From Olivibacter domesticus (GTDB lineage: Bacteria; Bacteroidota; Bacteroidia; Sphingobacteriales; Sphingobacteriaceae): a DNA stretch of 64,000 nt. Location: positions 186,001-250,000 of the forward strand of contig NZ_FOAF01000005.1 in assembly GCF_900109575.1 (NCBI RefSeq), given 5' to 3'. This document shows positions 36,586-46,657 of the stretch, piece by piece; the first letter of the stretch is position 1, and the number at the start of each line of letters is the position of its first letter. The position numbers and the translations under genes were made by a program. Below the pieces are notes generated by a model. It was not told the origin of the DNA and searched no databases. It saw only the letters and a list, made by a program, of their open reading frames with translations.

Positions 36586-38571
36586 TTATTGCATAGCTAT
36601 TAGTTTAATATAGTCCTGACTAAGTTCATATCCTGAGCTACTGGCATTTTTACCAGTTACCTCAAATTTAAAATTTCGGGCACCATCCCAAAGGGTGACA
36701 TTACTGGCAATCAATAACTCTTTATATTCCACATTAGCACTATATTGGTCGAATATAGCACCCTTTGCGACTCCAGCTTCATATAACTGACACTGCCCAC
36801 GATTAGGTCCAGCCAGATAACGTAGGTAAACATTATAATTCGTTTGACCGCCGGTGTGGTTGATGGTATATGTTATAAAATCTCCCGCGCCATCGGCGGC
36901 AAGCCTAACCCACGCGCCACCACTCGCATTGAGATCGTTAACAGGAGCATAAGAAGCACCATTTGACCACTTGCTTAAATTTTCGGCTTCATTGGGGGTA
37001 CCACTGCCCGAAACAAATTCTACCCAATTTACATTGTAACCAATGCCTTCAAATTCTAATCGAAGTATTTTATTAGTTCCCGCATTGATGTTCACATTCT
37101 CCAATGTAAAGCTCTGATAGGTGTCCCATCCGCCTGTATTAGTTGGCGTAATTGTTCCCAAGGTTACACCATCCAACTTAATAGTGACACTCCTACCCGG
37201 CGTTGCATCACCACAGGCTACACGAAGGTTAACATTATAGGTACCTGAATTGATATTTGCTATCGTATATTCCAACCATTCGCCCGGATTTATATAGCCT
37301 ATTGTATGGCCCCCGCCGTCATCCGTGGTAGTACCAATGTCAACAGGCGTATTACGATACACACCACCTTGATTATCATAAGTAGTTTCGTAAAAGGAAA
37401 CGTCCTGTCCTCCATTATCGAAATTTTCTGCTTGTATTTTTCCTGGAATAGTTTGCGTGGCAAAAGCCGTTTGTGGGCCAGGGATAAAACCGCCTGCCTG
37501 ATTATGGTTTTGCTTTTCGAAAAGCCAGTCGCGAATGAATTTACCCTGATTTTCTCCGCTCATCAGATTCCAGTTCCAATCAAACATCTGTGGCTTCCAG
37601 TAGTTATCAAAGATATAATTCGCCCAACCAATATGAGGATGATTATCCATATAAGTACGGAACTGCTTACCCCATCCCCCAGAAGTGCCATAAGTAACCC
37701 CGTCCGAATAATTAGGATCAGCGTTCCAGCCAAATTCGGTGATCACAATGGGAATACTGTTGGCTGCATTGCCAAATTTTGAATCAAGACTGGAGGTACT
37801 AGCCGGCTGGTTGGGATAGATATGATAAACATAGGCCATATTATGATCATCAAAAGGATTCGCAGCCGCCTCATTCACTCTAGTGCTCCATTGTGGTCCG
37901 CCCATCAGAATTAAGTTGTTCGGCGCAACGGCACGAATGGTATCAATTACCGGTTGTATAAAATCCTTCCAGGTAGTCCAAGTATCGGGATTAATAGGCT
38001 CGTTATAAACTTCAAAAATCACCTGCGGATTATTTGCATAACGAGGTGCAACGTAACTCCAAAAATCCAGCACTTTTGATTGAGGTGTTCCTCCCGTTCC
38101 GTAGTTCGATACGAGGTGAAGATCCACAATAACGTACTGGCCAAGTGAAATCGCTTGCTGTACAAAGGGATCTATATGATTAGCAAAAGCCGCTACCGGA
38201 TCACTGTATGCCTGGTGCACCCCGATCCGGACGACGCGTGAGAACCATCCTTTTGAAGTATCGGCCTGCAGAGCGAGCAACTCACTTATGGGCTTTGTAT
38301 TACAGGTTCCACATTCGTCGTTACTTTCATTTGGAAGAAGGGAGAAACCTCTAAGGGTAACTACATTCCCTGCCTCGTCTTTGATTTGGTTACCTTCTAC
38401 ATGTAGCCATGGTAATGTTGCATTATTAACGCCATTGGCAAGCATCTTTTTGTTTGCGTCGTTCATTAATTTTACATCTTCTTCTGGAAGCCTTTTGCAA
38501 GCCGATATCATAAACACACATGCTAACATAAGCATGAGAAGACTTTTTTCAGTGTACTTGAGTAATTTCAT
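36586..38571 (-). CDS. Lipoprotein GH5 endoglucanase-type glycosidase with CBM6 modules
   Basis: 661 residues from the Met at 38571 (MKLLKYTEKS). A lipoprotein signal ends at Cys25 (MISAC). The GH5 (alpha/beta)8 domain covers about 50-350, with acid/base Glu191 in VIFEVYNEPIN and nucleophile Glu279 in VITEFGW. A CBM6 domain follows (about 376-535; KIQAENFDNGGQD at its start), then a second CBM-like beta-sandwich (about 540-658; NEAENLSKWSNGA). It should cut a beta-1,4-linked glucan or mannan at the cell surface. Last gene of the sus operon. Exact GH5 subfamily not assigned. Confidence 0.92.
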   Translation of the reverse strand: MKLLKYTEKSLLMLMLACVFMISACKRLPEEDVKLMNDANKKMLANGVNNATLPWLHVEGNQIKDEAGNVVTLRGFSLLPNESNDECGTCNTKPISELLALQADTSKGWFSRVVRIGVHQAYSDPVAAFANHIDPFVQQAISLGQYVIVDLHLVSNYGTGGTPQSKVLDFWSYVAPRYANNPQVIFEVYNEPINPDTWTTWKDFIQPVIDTIRAVAPNNLILMGGPQWSTRVNEAAANPFDDHNMAYVYHIYPNQPASTSSLDSKFGNAANSIPIVITEFGWNADPNYSDGVTYGTSGGWGKQFRTYMDNHPHIGWANYIFDNYWKPQMFDWNWNLMSGENQGKFIRDWLFEKQNHNQAGGFIPGPQTAFATQTIPGKIQAENFDNGGQDVSFYETTYDNQGGVYRNTPVDIGTTTDDGGGHTIGYINPGEWLEYTIANINSGTYNVNLRVACGDATPGRSVTIKLDGVTLGTITPTNTGGWDTYQSFTLENVNINAGTNKILRLEFEGIGYNVNWVEFVSGSGTPNEAENLSKWSNGASYAPVNDLNASGGAWVRLAADGAGDFITYTINHTGGQTNYNVYLRYLAGPNRGQCQLYEAGVAKGAIFDQYSANVEYKELLIASNVTLWDGARNFKFEVTGKNASSSGYELSQDYIKLIAMQ

Positions 38572-38657
38572 TTTTAATCTAATTTTTGGTTTATAATTAT
38601 ATTTGATATTGGTTTTATTTAACATACTGCCACTCGTCAACCAAACATCCATGCCAC

Positions 38658-40232
38658 TTAATAGCCGGGATTTTGACTAAGATTCGTATTGATGTCAATC
38701 TCCTTTTGCGGTATAGGCAATAAACCTTGGTTCGCCTGCAAGCGAGCTATCGGCACATCTGGATGACTTTCTTGAATAAAATGCAGCACATATTGCATAC
38801 CGGCCCTTCGCAAGGTCCACCACCAAGACATTTCAGCGGCAAATTCATGACGCCTTTCTGTCATAATGATATCGAAGGCTTCTTCTTTTGAAGATCCATA
38901 AACATCGGGCAGCGTGTTGGTAAACTCATCCGCCCTATCTCTTATTTCGTTCGCGATATGCAAAGCACCGACTATATTGTCATCTGCCATTAACAGAACT
39001 TCTGCATAATTAAGTAATACTTCCGCATATCGCATTAAGATGATATTATTCTCACCGGCAACGTGGGCACAGCCTCCACCACATACATCAGGCAATCTCC
39101 AATACTTCACCACGCCATATCCAGTTATCCCCCATGGATGTGCCGTGGTGCCATACGTATTAATTGGATGGCCATTTTCGTCCTTCACGCTTGTTCTTTC
39201 GGAAATATCAATATTCGGACTGGGGTGCCCTTCCCCGGGCCTGATGATCGAAGCTCTCCTTCTTAAATCGCCCTCTTCGAATGAGTCATAAAGCGATTTT
39301 GTACTGTTGTGTGAACCCCATCCTCCAGCTTCCGTAGGCATAGTAAGCACTTGCATCCAAGAGAGATGATCCTCACGATTCCATGATTGGTTAGCTTCTG
39401 CACGATGTTGTATTTCAAATATGGATTCTACACCATTGCGATTTTCCGGTTCATGAATCTGAAAATAGTTCCGCTCGAGTTGGTAAACGCCCTGATCAAT
39501 AATCTGCTTTAAACTTAGTTTAGCATCGTTCCATTTAGCCGGATTATAATTGGCCAACCACATTTGCGTCTGCCCAAGATAAGCCAGTGCAGCACCCTTC
39601 GTAGCCCTTCCTACATTTTCTGCACCATATGTCCACGGCAATACCTCAACAGCATCTTTCAGATCAGTTTCGATACTTTCAAATGTTTCTTCCTCGGTAT
39701 TTCTTGGAATTTTCATTTCTCCACCCGCCAATTGCTCTTCCAATATGAGCGGTACACCCCCAAAATTAACAGCCAAATAATAGTAATAGATCGCTCTTAA
39801 AAATTTAGCCTCTCCGATCAATCTATTGGTCAATTCTCCGTCAATAATACCTTTTTCGGCCATCTCTTGTATTTTGGGTATCGTTGCATTCGCACGGGCA
39901 ACCCCTTTGTAACAATCTCTCCAAAAACCAAACACGATATTAAACCCCGTAGGCACCTCATATAATGCATAAAATTCGTCAGCGCCCTGATTTCTTATAT
40001 CTTGCGAAAAATAATTGGCATGGTAATAAATCCCTTTGGATAGAAAATCGTCTTCACCCGTTCCCCCATGGAAGATATCATAAATCCCGGCAACAGCCGC
40101 TAAAGCATCTTCAGGCTTATTAAATAATACATCAGGCGTTGAGCCATCTAATTTTTGTTGAGACAAGAAATCCTCTCCACATCGCACGAAAGGAAAAGAG
40201 ATCAATATTATTATTTTAACTAGTTTTTTCAT
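38658..40232 (-). CDS. SusD/RagB-type glycan-binding lipoprotein
   Basis: A 524-residue outer-membrane lipoprotein (FPFVRC, Cys about residue 18, then GEDFLSQQ). The N-terminal SusD segment LSQQKLDGSTPDVLF and TPR-like helices (LIGEAKFLRAIYYYYLAVNF GG) are typical, and it ends with the RagB C-terminal region (IMTERRHEFAAEMSWWWTLR). It covers the SusC channel and binds the glycan. It starts 32 bases after the SusC stop and precedes the GH5 gene. Confidence 0.94.
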   Translation of the reverse strand: MKKLVKIIILISFPFVRCGEDFLSQQKLDGSTPDVLFNKPEDALAAVAGIYDIFHGGTGEDDFLSKGIYYHANYFSQDIRNQGADEFYALYEVPTGFNIVFGFWRDCYKGVARANATIPKIQEMAEKGIIDGELTNRLIGEAKFLRAIYYYYLAVNFGGVPLILEEQLAGGEMKIPRNTEEETFESIETDLKDAVEVLPWTYGAENVGRATKGAALAYLGQTQMWLANYNPAKWNDAKLSLKQIIDQGVYQLERNYFQIHEPENRNGVESIFEIQHRAEANQSWNREDHLSWMQVLTMPTEAGGWGSHNSTKSLYDSFEEGDLRRRASIIRPGEGHPSPNIDISERTSVKDENGHPINTYGTTAHPWGITGYGVVKYWRLPDVCGGGCAHVAGENNIILMRYAEVLLNYAEVLLMADDNIVGALHIANEIRDRADEFTNTLPDVYGSSKEEAFDIIMTERRHEFAAEMSWWWTLRRAGMQYVLHFIQESHPDVPIARLQANQGLLPIPQKEIDINTNLSQNPGY

Positions 40233-40264
40233 TATATCGATTTAATCCCCATGATAGGTTACCT

Positions 40265-43200
40265 TTAAAATGTTACATTAAGACCACATAAAATAATTTT
40301 CGGCAATGGATAAGAGCCTACGTCTATTCCGGTCGTTGTTATTTCATTACCGAGAGATCCGATTTCAGGATCCAGACCTGAATAGCCGGTAAATGTCAAT
40401 AAGTTTTGGCCGCTTATGTAAATACGGGCCCGCTTGATCCGAAGATTATGTGTAATATGCTGGGGTAAGGTGTAGCCAATCTGGATATTTTTCAACCTAA
40501 TAAACGAACCATCTTCAACAAAATGGTCAGAAACCCTTCCGTTTTGGTTAAAATCGTCCACGGTAGCTCTTGCCATGGTATTGGAAGTTCCTTCACCATG
40601 CCAACGATTTTGATAATAGTTTGTTGATATATTGGTAAAACCGACGCTTTTATCAAATCCGATGTTTTCCAGTACATTTTTGGAATAATTGAGGATATCA
40701 TTTCCAAACGAACCATTAAAGAATACGCTAAAATCAAAATTCTTATAACTGGCTTCAAAATTGATTCCCATAAAAGCGTCTGGGATGGGGCTACCTATAA
40801 TGGTCCTATCGAGATCATTAATTACACCATCAGGACCCGTGGGGTTTCCGTTTTCATCCAATGGTCCGGCAATATCGATAAACCGTCTATCGCCCGCAAC
40901 AGTTTGCCCAGATTGGAAAGCGTGGTTAGCTACCTCCTGTTGATTCTGAAAAATTCCATCAGTTTTCCATCCATAGAATGCGCCAATCTCTCCACCCTCC
41001 TTCGTGATAGTAAAATTATCAAATTGGCCAAATGCCGGAATAGCCAACGTGCTGGCATTAAATATGGCCCCTCCCCCTCCCAAGCTCATTACTTTATTAT
41101 TTACGGTGGTTACATTGGCGTTTACGCTCCATTGAAAATCGCCGTCCACATCCTGATAGCCTAGCGTGACCTCAAAGCCATTATTTTGGATAGTTCCAGC
41201 ATTACGGAACGCAGAAGTTGTCCCTGAAGTACTAGGTAGCGGTATATTGAGTAGAATATCTTCTGATTTTCTATTATAATAATCTGCTACTAATGTTATC
41301 CGGCCGTCAAATAGGGACGCATCGAATCCGATATCACTTTGCGTTGACGTTTCCCATTTCAAATCTGGATTGGATAGTCCAGTGGGTGCAATACCCAAAT
41401 TAACGGTTGGATCATTGCCGAAGATATAAGAATTATTGATAGCGCTCCAGGTAACCAGATACGAGAATGGATTGATATCTTGATTACCAGTTTGCCCCCA
41501 GCTACCTCGAATTTTAAAATCATGCAACCACTTAGCGCCCGATAAAAAGGATTCTTCGGACACCCTCCAAGCGAGGGACGCGGATGGGAAGGTACCAAAT
41601 TTATTATTAGGTCCGAAGTTAGAAGAGCCGTCCCTTCGTATAGTACCTGTTAATATATATGTATCGAGCAATTTATAATTCACTCTAGCAAAATACGAGG
41701 CGATTGATTGCGTAACTTGCGAACCGGCAGCGTTTCTGAAAATGCCATCTTGAAGGTTTCGTAATTCGTTGCTTACAAAATCAGACGCATTTCCAGACAA
41801 CCATCTGTATGTCCATTCCTGACCAGATTGACCTGCCAATAAGGTCAAGTCATGTGCCTGACCGAATTGTTTTTCATAAGTGAGTGTATTTTCTATCAAA
41901 TAATCGGTGCGTACATTTTGATATTGACTATAAATGGCAGCCGTATTCGAACTTCTTCCTCTATTATAGGAGGGAGTAAAGCTAAATCCATTGTTTTGGA
42001 TATAGTCTATACCAAGGTTAATCTTGTAAGTAAGCGCTGGTAGAATTTTCCATTCGGCAAATGTGGTATTGATGATCCTGTTTACCTTATTATCCTGATC
42101 AAAAGTCTCTATACGCGCTATAGGATTGTCCATCGTATTGGGCACAGCATCAGAAAATGGCCAATACCCATAATTACCATTTAATTTAACGCTACCATTT
42201 GTTCCGCCGGCAGTAAGTATTGGTTGCAATTCAATGATTTGTTTCAATGAACCTTCGTTAGCCGTTTCAGAATTTAACAGCTGGATCTTTTGTGATAAAG
42301 AAGCGGCCATACTTGTTCCTACCTTAACCTTCGTACCGATCCTATGATCAATATTGGCTCTTATACTATATCTTTTAAAATTGGATGCCTTTACGATGCC
42401 ATTTTGATTAAAATAACCAAATGACAGGGACGATTGTGTTTGATCATTGCCCCCTGTTAGGGACAGGTTATAGCTTTGTTGAAGTGCTTTTCTGAAAATT
42501 TCATCTTGCCAATTTATTGAGGGAAATGATCCCGGGTTTCTCCATTCGTCCAAAACCACCTCCCCTTCTGCATCTCCAACTTGCACGGCTAAGTCGGCAA
42601 ACGCTCCCGCACTTGCCATTTCATATTCGTTGGGACGTTGTTGAATGCCCCAATAGGAATCAAAATTAATAATAGTTCCACCTGCGGCCCCTCTTTTGGT
42701 AGAAACAATAACAACACCATTAGTAGCTCGCGTACCATAAATAGCTGTTGCAGAAGCATCTTTTAGTACTTCAATAGATTCCACATCGTTGGGATTAAGA
42801 TTCTGTAAAGCATTTCGCGAGGTAGGAAACCCATCAATTACATACAGCGGATCATTGTTTCCCAGCGAGCTAATACCTCTGATCCGAACCGAGACGCCCC
42901 CTCCTGGTACTCCGGAATTTTGACTTACCTGCACACCAGAAGCCAACCCCTGCAGCCCTTGATCTAGGGTAGTTACCGCTTGCTTTTCAATATCTTTCCC
43001 ATCCACGGTGGCAATAGAACCAGTAAGATCACTTCTCTTCATGGTTCCATACCCTACCACCACCACTTCGTTTAGGTTGCTCACAGATTCTTGCATAATC
43101 GCATTCACAGTAGATGAATTGTTTATAGACAGCTCTAGAAGTTCGTAACCCACAATGGTAAACACCAGCACATCTTCCCGCTCTGCTGTTACCCGATAAT

Positions 43201-43717
43201 TCCCTTCTTTATTTGTTTTAGTAACTACCGTAGTTCCCTTGACCTTTACGGTCGCCCCTTCCAACGGCATTCCCGCCTGATCGGTCACCCGACCTGTAAT
43301 CTCCCGCTGTAATTCGATTGCGTTTTTCAGTTTATCCCCATGAGGATCGACCTTCCGCTCTATCAGCACCCGGTTTTCCCGAATCTTGTAAGTAAGTTCC
43401 TGTTCATGAAAACAATAATCTAAAATAGTCTCTATGGGTGTATTAATCGAACGAAGGCTCACTGGTTTGGCCAACTTTAAGTCCTCTTCCAAGTATAGAA
43501 AATGGTACCCTGTTTGCTGACGTAACGCTGCAAATACGTCTTTCAGACTGACGTTATTAGCTTTGATTGTAGCATTTTGTGCAAATACAGAAGCCCCTGC
43601 TTGTGAAACAGTGAGCGCCAGGAGCAATAAAGTAACCTTTAACATAATAAAAAGCCTAAATAGGACACTATAATCAGCACAGATGAGGCATGCTAATTTT
43701 TTTTTATACATTTGCAT
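40265..43717 (-). CDS. SusC/RagA-type TonB receptor with N-terminal STN signalling domain
   Basis: About 1150 residues from the Met at 43717; the Met at 43711 is an alternative and the open frame beyond lacks signal-peptide character. Order: signal peptide (ends near SVFAQ), STN domain (VSLKDVFAALRQQTGYHFLY), CarboxypepD_reg domain (ITGRVTDQAGMPLEGATVKV), plug with the SusC signature (NEVVVVGYGTMKRSDLTGSI), then a barrel. STN-bearing receptors signal ligand arrival to FecR in the inner membrane, which fits the FecR and ECF sigma genes just upstream. Transports the oligosaccharide made by the GH5 enzyme. Confidence 0.95.
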   Translation of the reverse strand: MQMYKKKLACLICADYSVLFRLFIMLKVTLLLLALTVSQAGASVFAQNATIKANNVSLKDVFAALRQQTGYHFLYLEEDLKLAKPVSLRSINTPIETILDYCFHEQELTYKIRENRVLIERKVDPHGDKLKNAIELQREITGRVTDQAGMPLEGATVKVKGTTVVTKTNKEGNYRVTAEREDVLVFTIVGYELLELSINNSSTVNAIMQESVSNLNEVVVVGYGTMKRSDLTGSIATVDGKDIEKQAVTTLDQGLQGLASGVQVSQNSGVPGGGVSVRIRGISSLGNNDPLYVIDGFPTSRNALQNLNPNDVESIEVLKDASATAIYGTRATNGVVIVSTKRGAAGGTIINFDSYWGIQQRPNEYEMASAGAFADLAVQVGDAEGEVVLDEWRNPGSFPSINWQDEIFRKALQQSYNLSLTGGNDQTQSSLSFGYFNQNGIVKASNFKRYSIRANIDHRIGTKVKVGTSMAASLSQKIQLLNSETANEGSLKQIIELQPILTAGGTNGSVKLNGNYGYWPFSDAVPNTMDNPIARIETFDQDNKVNRIINTTFAEWKILPALTYKINLGIDYIQNNGFSFTPSYNRGRSSNTAAIYSQYQNVRTDYLIENTLTYEKQFGQAHDLTLLAGQSGQEWTYRWLSGNASDFVSNELRNLQDGIFRNAAGSQVTQSIASYFARVNYKLLDTYILTGTIRRDGSSNFGPNNKFGTFPSASLAWRVSEESFLSGAKWLHDFKIRGSWGQTGNQDINPFSYLVTWSAINNSYIFGNDPTVNLGIAPTGLSNPDLKWETSTQSDIGFDASLFDGRITLVADYYNRKSEDILLNIPLPSTSGTTSAFRNAGTIQNNGFEVTLGYQDVDGDFQWSVNANVTTVNNKVMSLGGGGAIFNASTLAIPAFGQFDNFTITKEGGEIGAFYGWKTDGIFQNQQEVANHAFQSGQTVAGDRRFIDIAGPLDENGNPTGPDGVINDLDRTIIGSPIPDAFMGINFEASYKNFDFSVFFNGSFGNDILNYSKNVLENIGFDKSVGFTNISTNYYQNRWHGEGTSNTMARATVDDFNQNGRVSDHFVEDGSFIRLKNIQIGYTLPQHITHNLRIKRARIYISGQNLLTFTGYSGLDPEIGSLGNEITTTGIDVGSYPLPKIILCGLNVTF

Positions 43718-43791
43718 ATCAGGTTTAACTCCATTTATTGGTTGGCAAATCAGTAAATAATTAACTTGGTTTATGGCGAGTGAATCGTCTG

Positions 43792-43816
43792 CCAGAAGTG
43801 CCGCGAACACTTCTGG
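43792..43816. terminator. Hairpin between fecR and susC-like genes
   Basis: Perfect 9-bp stem (ccagaagtg / cacttctgg) with a 7-base loop. The T-run follows it on the plus strand, the wrong side for the minus-strand operon. It may slow, process or protect the transcript between the regulator genes and the transport genes. Confidence 0.5.
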
Positions 43817-43849
43817 TTTTTTCAACACTGTCTCCTTAGTGTGTCCTTT

Positions 43850-44992
43850 TTATCGCATAATCACAACCTCCTTTCCTTTTCGTTCAAATGTGAAATTTCC
43901 CAACATACTCAGGTCAGCCAACAGCTCATCGAGCGTTGCATCCCTTGGGAATGTCCCACCAAACCGCTTTTTGGGAATAACTCCTTCTACCACAACTTGA
44001 ATGTCGTACCACCTCGCCACATTTTTCATTATCGATACAATGTCCATCTCCTCAAACACAAAGTATCCATTTTTCCAAGCCAGGGTCTGCTCAATATTGG
44101 CCTTCTGTTTAACAATTGATTGCTGGTCTGCATGCGTGACAGCTTTATATCCTGGACGAAGAGAAATCGCTTTGCCATCTTTGTTCACATTTACTCCTCC
44201 TTCTAACAAAGTGGTAGTAACCGTTTTATCTGAAGCATAAGCAGTGACATTGAAATGCGTACCTGTCACCCTAATTTGAGTATGATCGGCTGTGATTCGG
44301 AAGGGCTTGCTATGATCATGAGCCACTTCAAAATAAGCCTCTCCTTCAAGCGTTACATGGCGTTCGTTCATTCCAAAATGAACCGGATAAGTAAGTGTGC
44401 TTGCTGCATTTAGCCATACCCTCGTACCGTCAGCGAGCTTTAATTGAAATTGCTTACCATTGGGTACATGTATGACGTTGTATTTGATCTCTCGCCCCAC
44501 CTCGACTGCTCCTCCCTGATTAGTCTCATACACCATTTGTCCAGCTTCCTTTTTTAGGATAGAAAAGTCTTCTGTTTCCTGTATGACACCGGTATCCAAC
44601 GATTCTAAATTAAGTGAAGTGCCGTTAGATAGCGTCAGCGTGATCTCCTTTTGATTCGTTACCGACTCATTAATAACCAAGCGTTTATTGTTTATTTCAT
44701 CTTTAACCAGTTTTGGCCAAAACAACACCAGACCTACTATTAAGATAATTGATGCGGCCACCCCCATCAAACGGTATTTCCAACGAGCTTTCAGCTTCGT
44801 ACCCAAGCGTAAATCATCAATTCCTTGTTTAATCCGGATCCCCATTAGCTTCCGTTCTTCGTCGCTATTCCATTCCCAATCGCCCACCATGGGCTTACGC
44901 AATATCATATCTTCTAGCTTCTTTCGTTCTGCGCGCGACGCCGTACCTTCCGAGTACTTTCGTAATAAATCCCTAAATGCGGCTTTATCCAT
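43850..44992 (-). CDS. FecR-family anti-sigma factor
   Basis: A 380-residue protein. The cytosolic anti-sigma part covers about 1-75 (FRDLLRKYSEGTASRAERKK). One membrane helix is near 78-93 (VAASIILIVGLVLFW). The FecR domain follows (HVPNGKQFQLKLADGTRVWL, TLEGEAYFEVAHD), then a C-terminal DUF4974 domain (IVSIMKNVARWYDIQVVVEG). It holds the sigma factor until the STN receptor signals. It lies 159 bases downstream of the sigma gene. Confidence 0.94.
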   Translation of the reverse strand: MDKAAFRDLLRKYSEGTASRAERKKLEDMILRKPMVGDWEWNSDEERKLMGIRIKQGIDDLRLGTKLKARWKYRLMGVAASIILIVGLVLFWPKLVKDEINNKRLVINESVTNQKEITLTLSNGTSLNLESLDTGVIQETEDFSILKKEAGQMVYETNQGGAVEVGREIKYNVIHVPNGKQFQLKLADGTRVWLNAASTLTYPVHFGMNERHVTLEGEAYFEVAHDHSKPFRITADHTQIRVTGTHFNVTAYASDKTVTTTLLEGGVNVNKDGKAISLRPGYKAVTHADQQSIVKQKANIEQTLAWKNGYFVFEEMDIVSIMKNVARWYDIQVVVEGVIPKKRFGGTFPRDATLDELLADLSMLGNFTFERKGKEVVIMR

Positions 44993-45151
44993 TTGGAAAT
45001 TAATTTATAATCGGTGTTAATATAAGTAAGAGCGTATCTAGGTACTTATGGTGGTACAGGTGAATAAAAAAAAGGCAAATAAAAATTTATCACACTGATA
45101 ATCAGCTGAAAAAAATTTAGGAAGGGGATAGTTTAACAGGATTGATAGGCG

Positions 45152-45739
45152 TTATCCAAGCACATCGATGATCATTAAGATCGTTAGATAGGGTATATAG
45201 GATTTGTCCATACGGACACGTAGATATTTCAAAGCTCTACTGATTTGTTTCTTTACCGTTTCGTCAGATATTTCTAAACGTTCGGCAATTTCCTGATAAG
45301 ACAGGTGTTCTTTTCGACTAAGAACAAACACTTCTCTCATTTTTTCAGGTAATCTTCCAATTTCTGCATCAATAAGATCTGCTAAATCCTTCAATTCAAT
45401 CGTCAACTCCATACTTACCTCGGTATTAGCATAAAATTCAACCAGGTGTTCTCCGGCTGTTTCCTGTCTCAAGTTTTCCCGGAAGCGTCTAAAAGCTAAG
45501 TTGCGCGCCATGATAAAGAGATAGGCTTTGATAGATCTCACCTTAGCCAAGCGGTTACGCAGCTCCCAAAAAGTCACGAAAGTTTCCTGCACAACGTCCG
45601 CAACTTCATCTTCTTCTGGTAAAATACGGATAACATATTTAAATAAAGAGGCCCAATACTGCTCATAGATAGCTGTAAACGCTGACTCATTACCTTCCTG
45701 TAATTGACGGATGCATTCACTATCTTGGATCTTGCCCAT
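45152..45739 (-). CDS. ECF sigma factor (sigma-70 family)
   Basis: A 195-residue extracytoplasmic-function sigma factor. Region 2 is LFKYVIRILPEEDEVADVVQ then ETFVTFWELRNRL. Region 4 is LPEKMREVFVLSRKEHLSYQ then EIAERLEISDETVKKQISRA. It directs RNA polymerase to the utilisation-locus promoter once released by FecR. First gene of the five-gene unit; the right copy of the 32-bp repeat lies 103 bases upstream. Confidence 0.95.
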   Translation of the reverse strand: MGKIQDSECIRQLQEGNESAFTAIYEQYWASLFKYVIRILPEEDEVADVVQETFVTFWELRNRLAKVRSIKAYLFIMARNLAFRRFRENLRQETAGEHLVEFYANTEVSMELTIELKDLADLIDAEIGRLPEKMREVFVLSRKEHLSYQEIAERLEISDETVKKQISRALKYLRVRMDKSYIPYLTILMIIDVLG

Positions 45740-46036
45740 GGTGACAGCTTATAATGGTTAATTGGTTCCCCTGCAAGTATACAAATTTTTGATATGAATC
45801 AAAAAATTAGTACTCTGAATGATTAATTCACTTATTCAAGCTAAGTGTTTCTTGTTCAAATTGTTCAGTTTATCTATTTCAAGCGCTCGGTTTTAGAAAT
45901 TTACATATATTTAACCTATTAAAAGATTTGTTCTTTCTTAGTTCAATTTTTAAATCTTGTTGGAGTTTCCAATCACACTTTTTCAGACTGGGCCAGAAAA
46001 TATCAAATTGATTAACATATTTTAATTTATGATTTT
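45740..46036. other. Divergent intergenic region, ECF sigma gene to pncA
   Basis: 297 AT-rich bases that carry the promoters for the sigma operon (minus) and pncA (plus), plus the right 32-bp repeat. No other structure recognised. Confidence 0.4.
45842..45873. repeat. 32-bp direct repeat, right copy
   Basis: Identical to 36372-36403 over 32 bases, same orientation. It lies upstream of the ECF sigma gene, outside the 5' end of the utilisation locus, so the two copies bracket a segment of about 9.4 kb. Confidence 0.85.
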
Positions 46037-46627
46037 ATGAACGCGCTCGTTATTATCGATATACAATATGATTTTTTACCTGGTGGCGCATTAGCGGTCA
46101 ATCACGGTGATGAAATCGTCCCTACAATTAATGAACTGCAAGCAACGTATGATTTAGTCGTAGCCACGCAAGATTGGCACCCAAAAGGTCATAAAAGCTT
46201 CTATACTTCACATCCAAATAAAAAAGCATTTGAGGTGATCTCCCTAAATGGATTAGACCAGGTATTATGGCCAGAACATTGCATTCAAGGAACGAAAGGA
46301 GCTGAATTAGTTCCGGAATTGCTAACAAATTCAATAGAGGCCATCTTTAGAAAAGGAATGGATAAAGAGATTGATAGTTATAGCGGATTTTTCGATAATG
46401 GCAGAAAAAAATCCACTGGAATGGCCGATTATCTCAAAGGAAGAGGAGTTACTGAAGTTGCCGTTTGTGGTGTGGCCGCCGATTATTGTGTGTATTACAC
46501 AGCAAATGATGCCTTAGATCTAGGGTTTAAAGCCAGCATTATAGAAAAGGCCTCCAAGCCGATCGACCTGGAAAGATATGAACGAATTAAATTGGACTTT
46601 CAGTTAAAGGGCGGTATCATTATTTAA
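46037..46627 (+). CDS. pncA: Nicotinamidase
   Basis: A 196-residue isochorismatase-fold enzyme that converts nicotinamide to nicotinate for NAD salvage. The catalytic triad is Asp8 (LVIIDIQYDF), Lys106 (IFRKGMDKEID) and Cys151 (GVAADYCVYYT). Metal ligands fit Asp46 and His48 (TQDWHPKGHKSF) and His81 (WPEHCIQGTKG). All PncA motifs are intact and length is normal. Monocistronic by spacing. Confidence 0.95.
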   Translation: MNALVIIDIQYDFLPGGALAVNHGDEIVPTINELQATYDLVVATQDWHPKGHKSFYTSHPNKKAFEVISLNGLDQVLWPEHCIQGTKGAELVPELLTNSIEAIFRKGMDKEIDSYSGFFDNGRKKSTGMADYLKGRGVTEVAVCGVAADYCVYYTANDALDLGFKASIIEKASKPIDLERYERIKLDFQLKGGIII

Positions 46628-46657
46628 TGGCAAATCGTTAATTTAATATATAAATTT

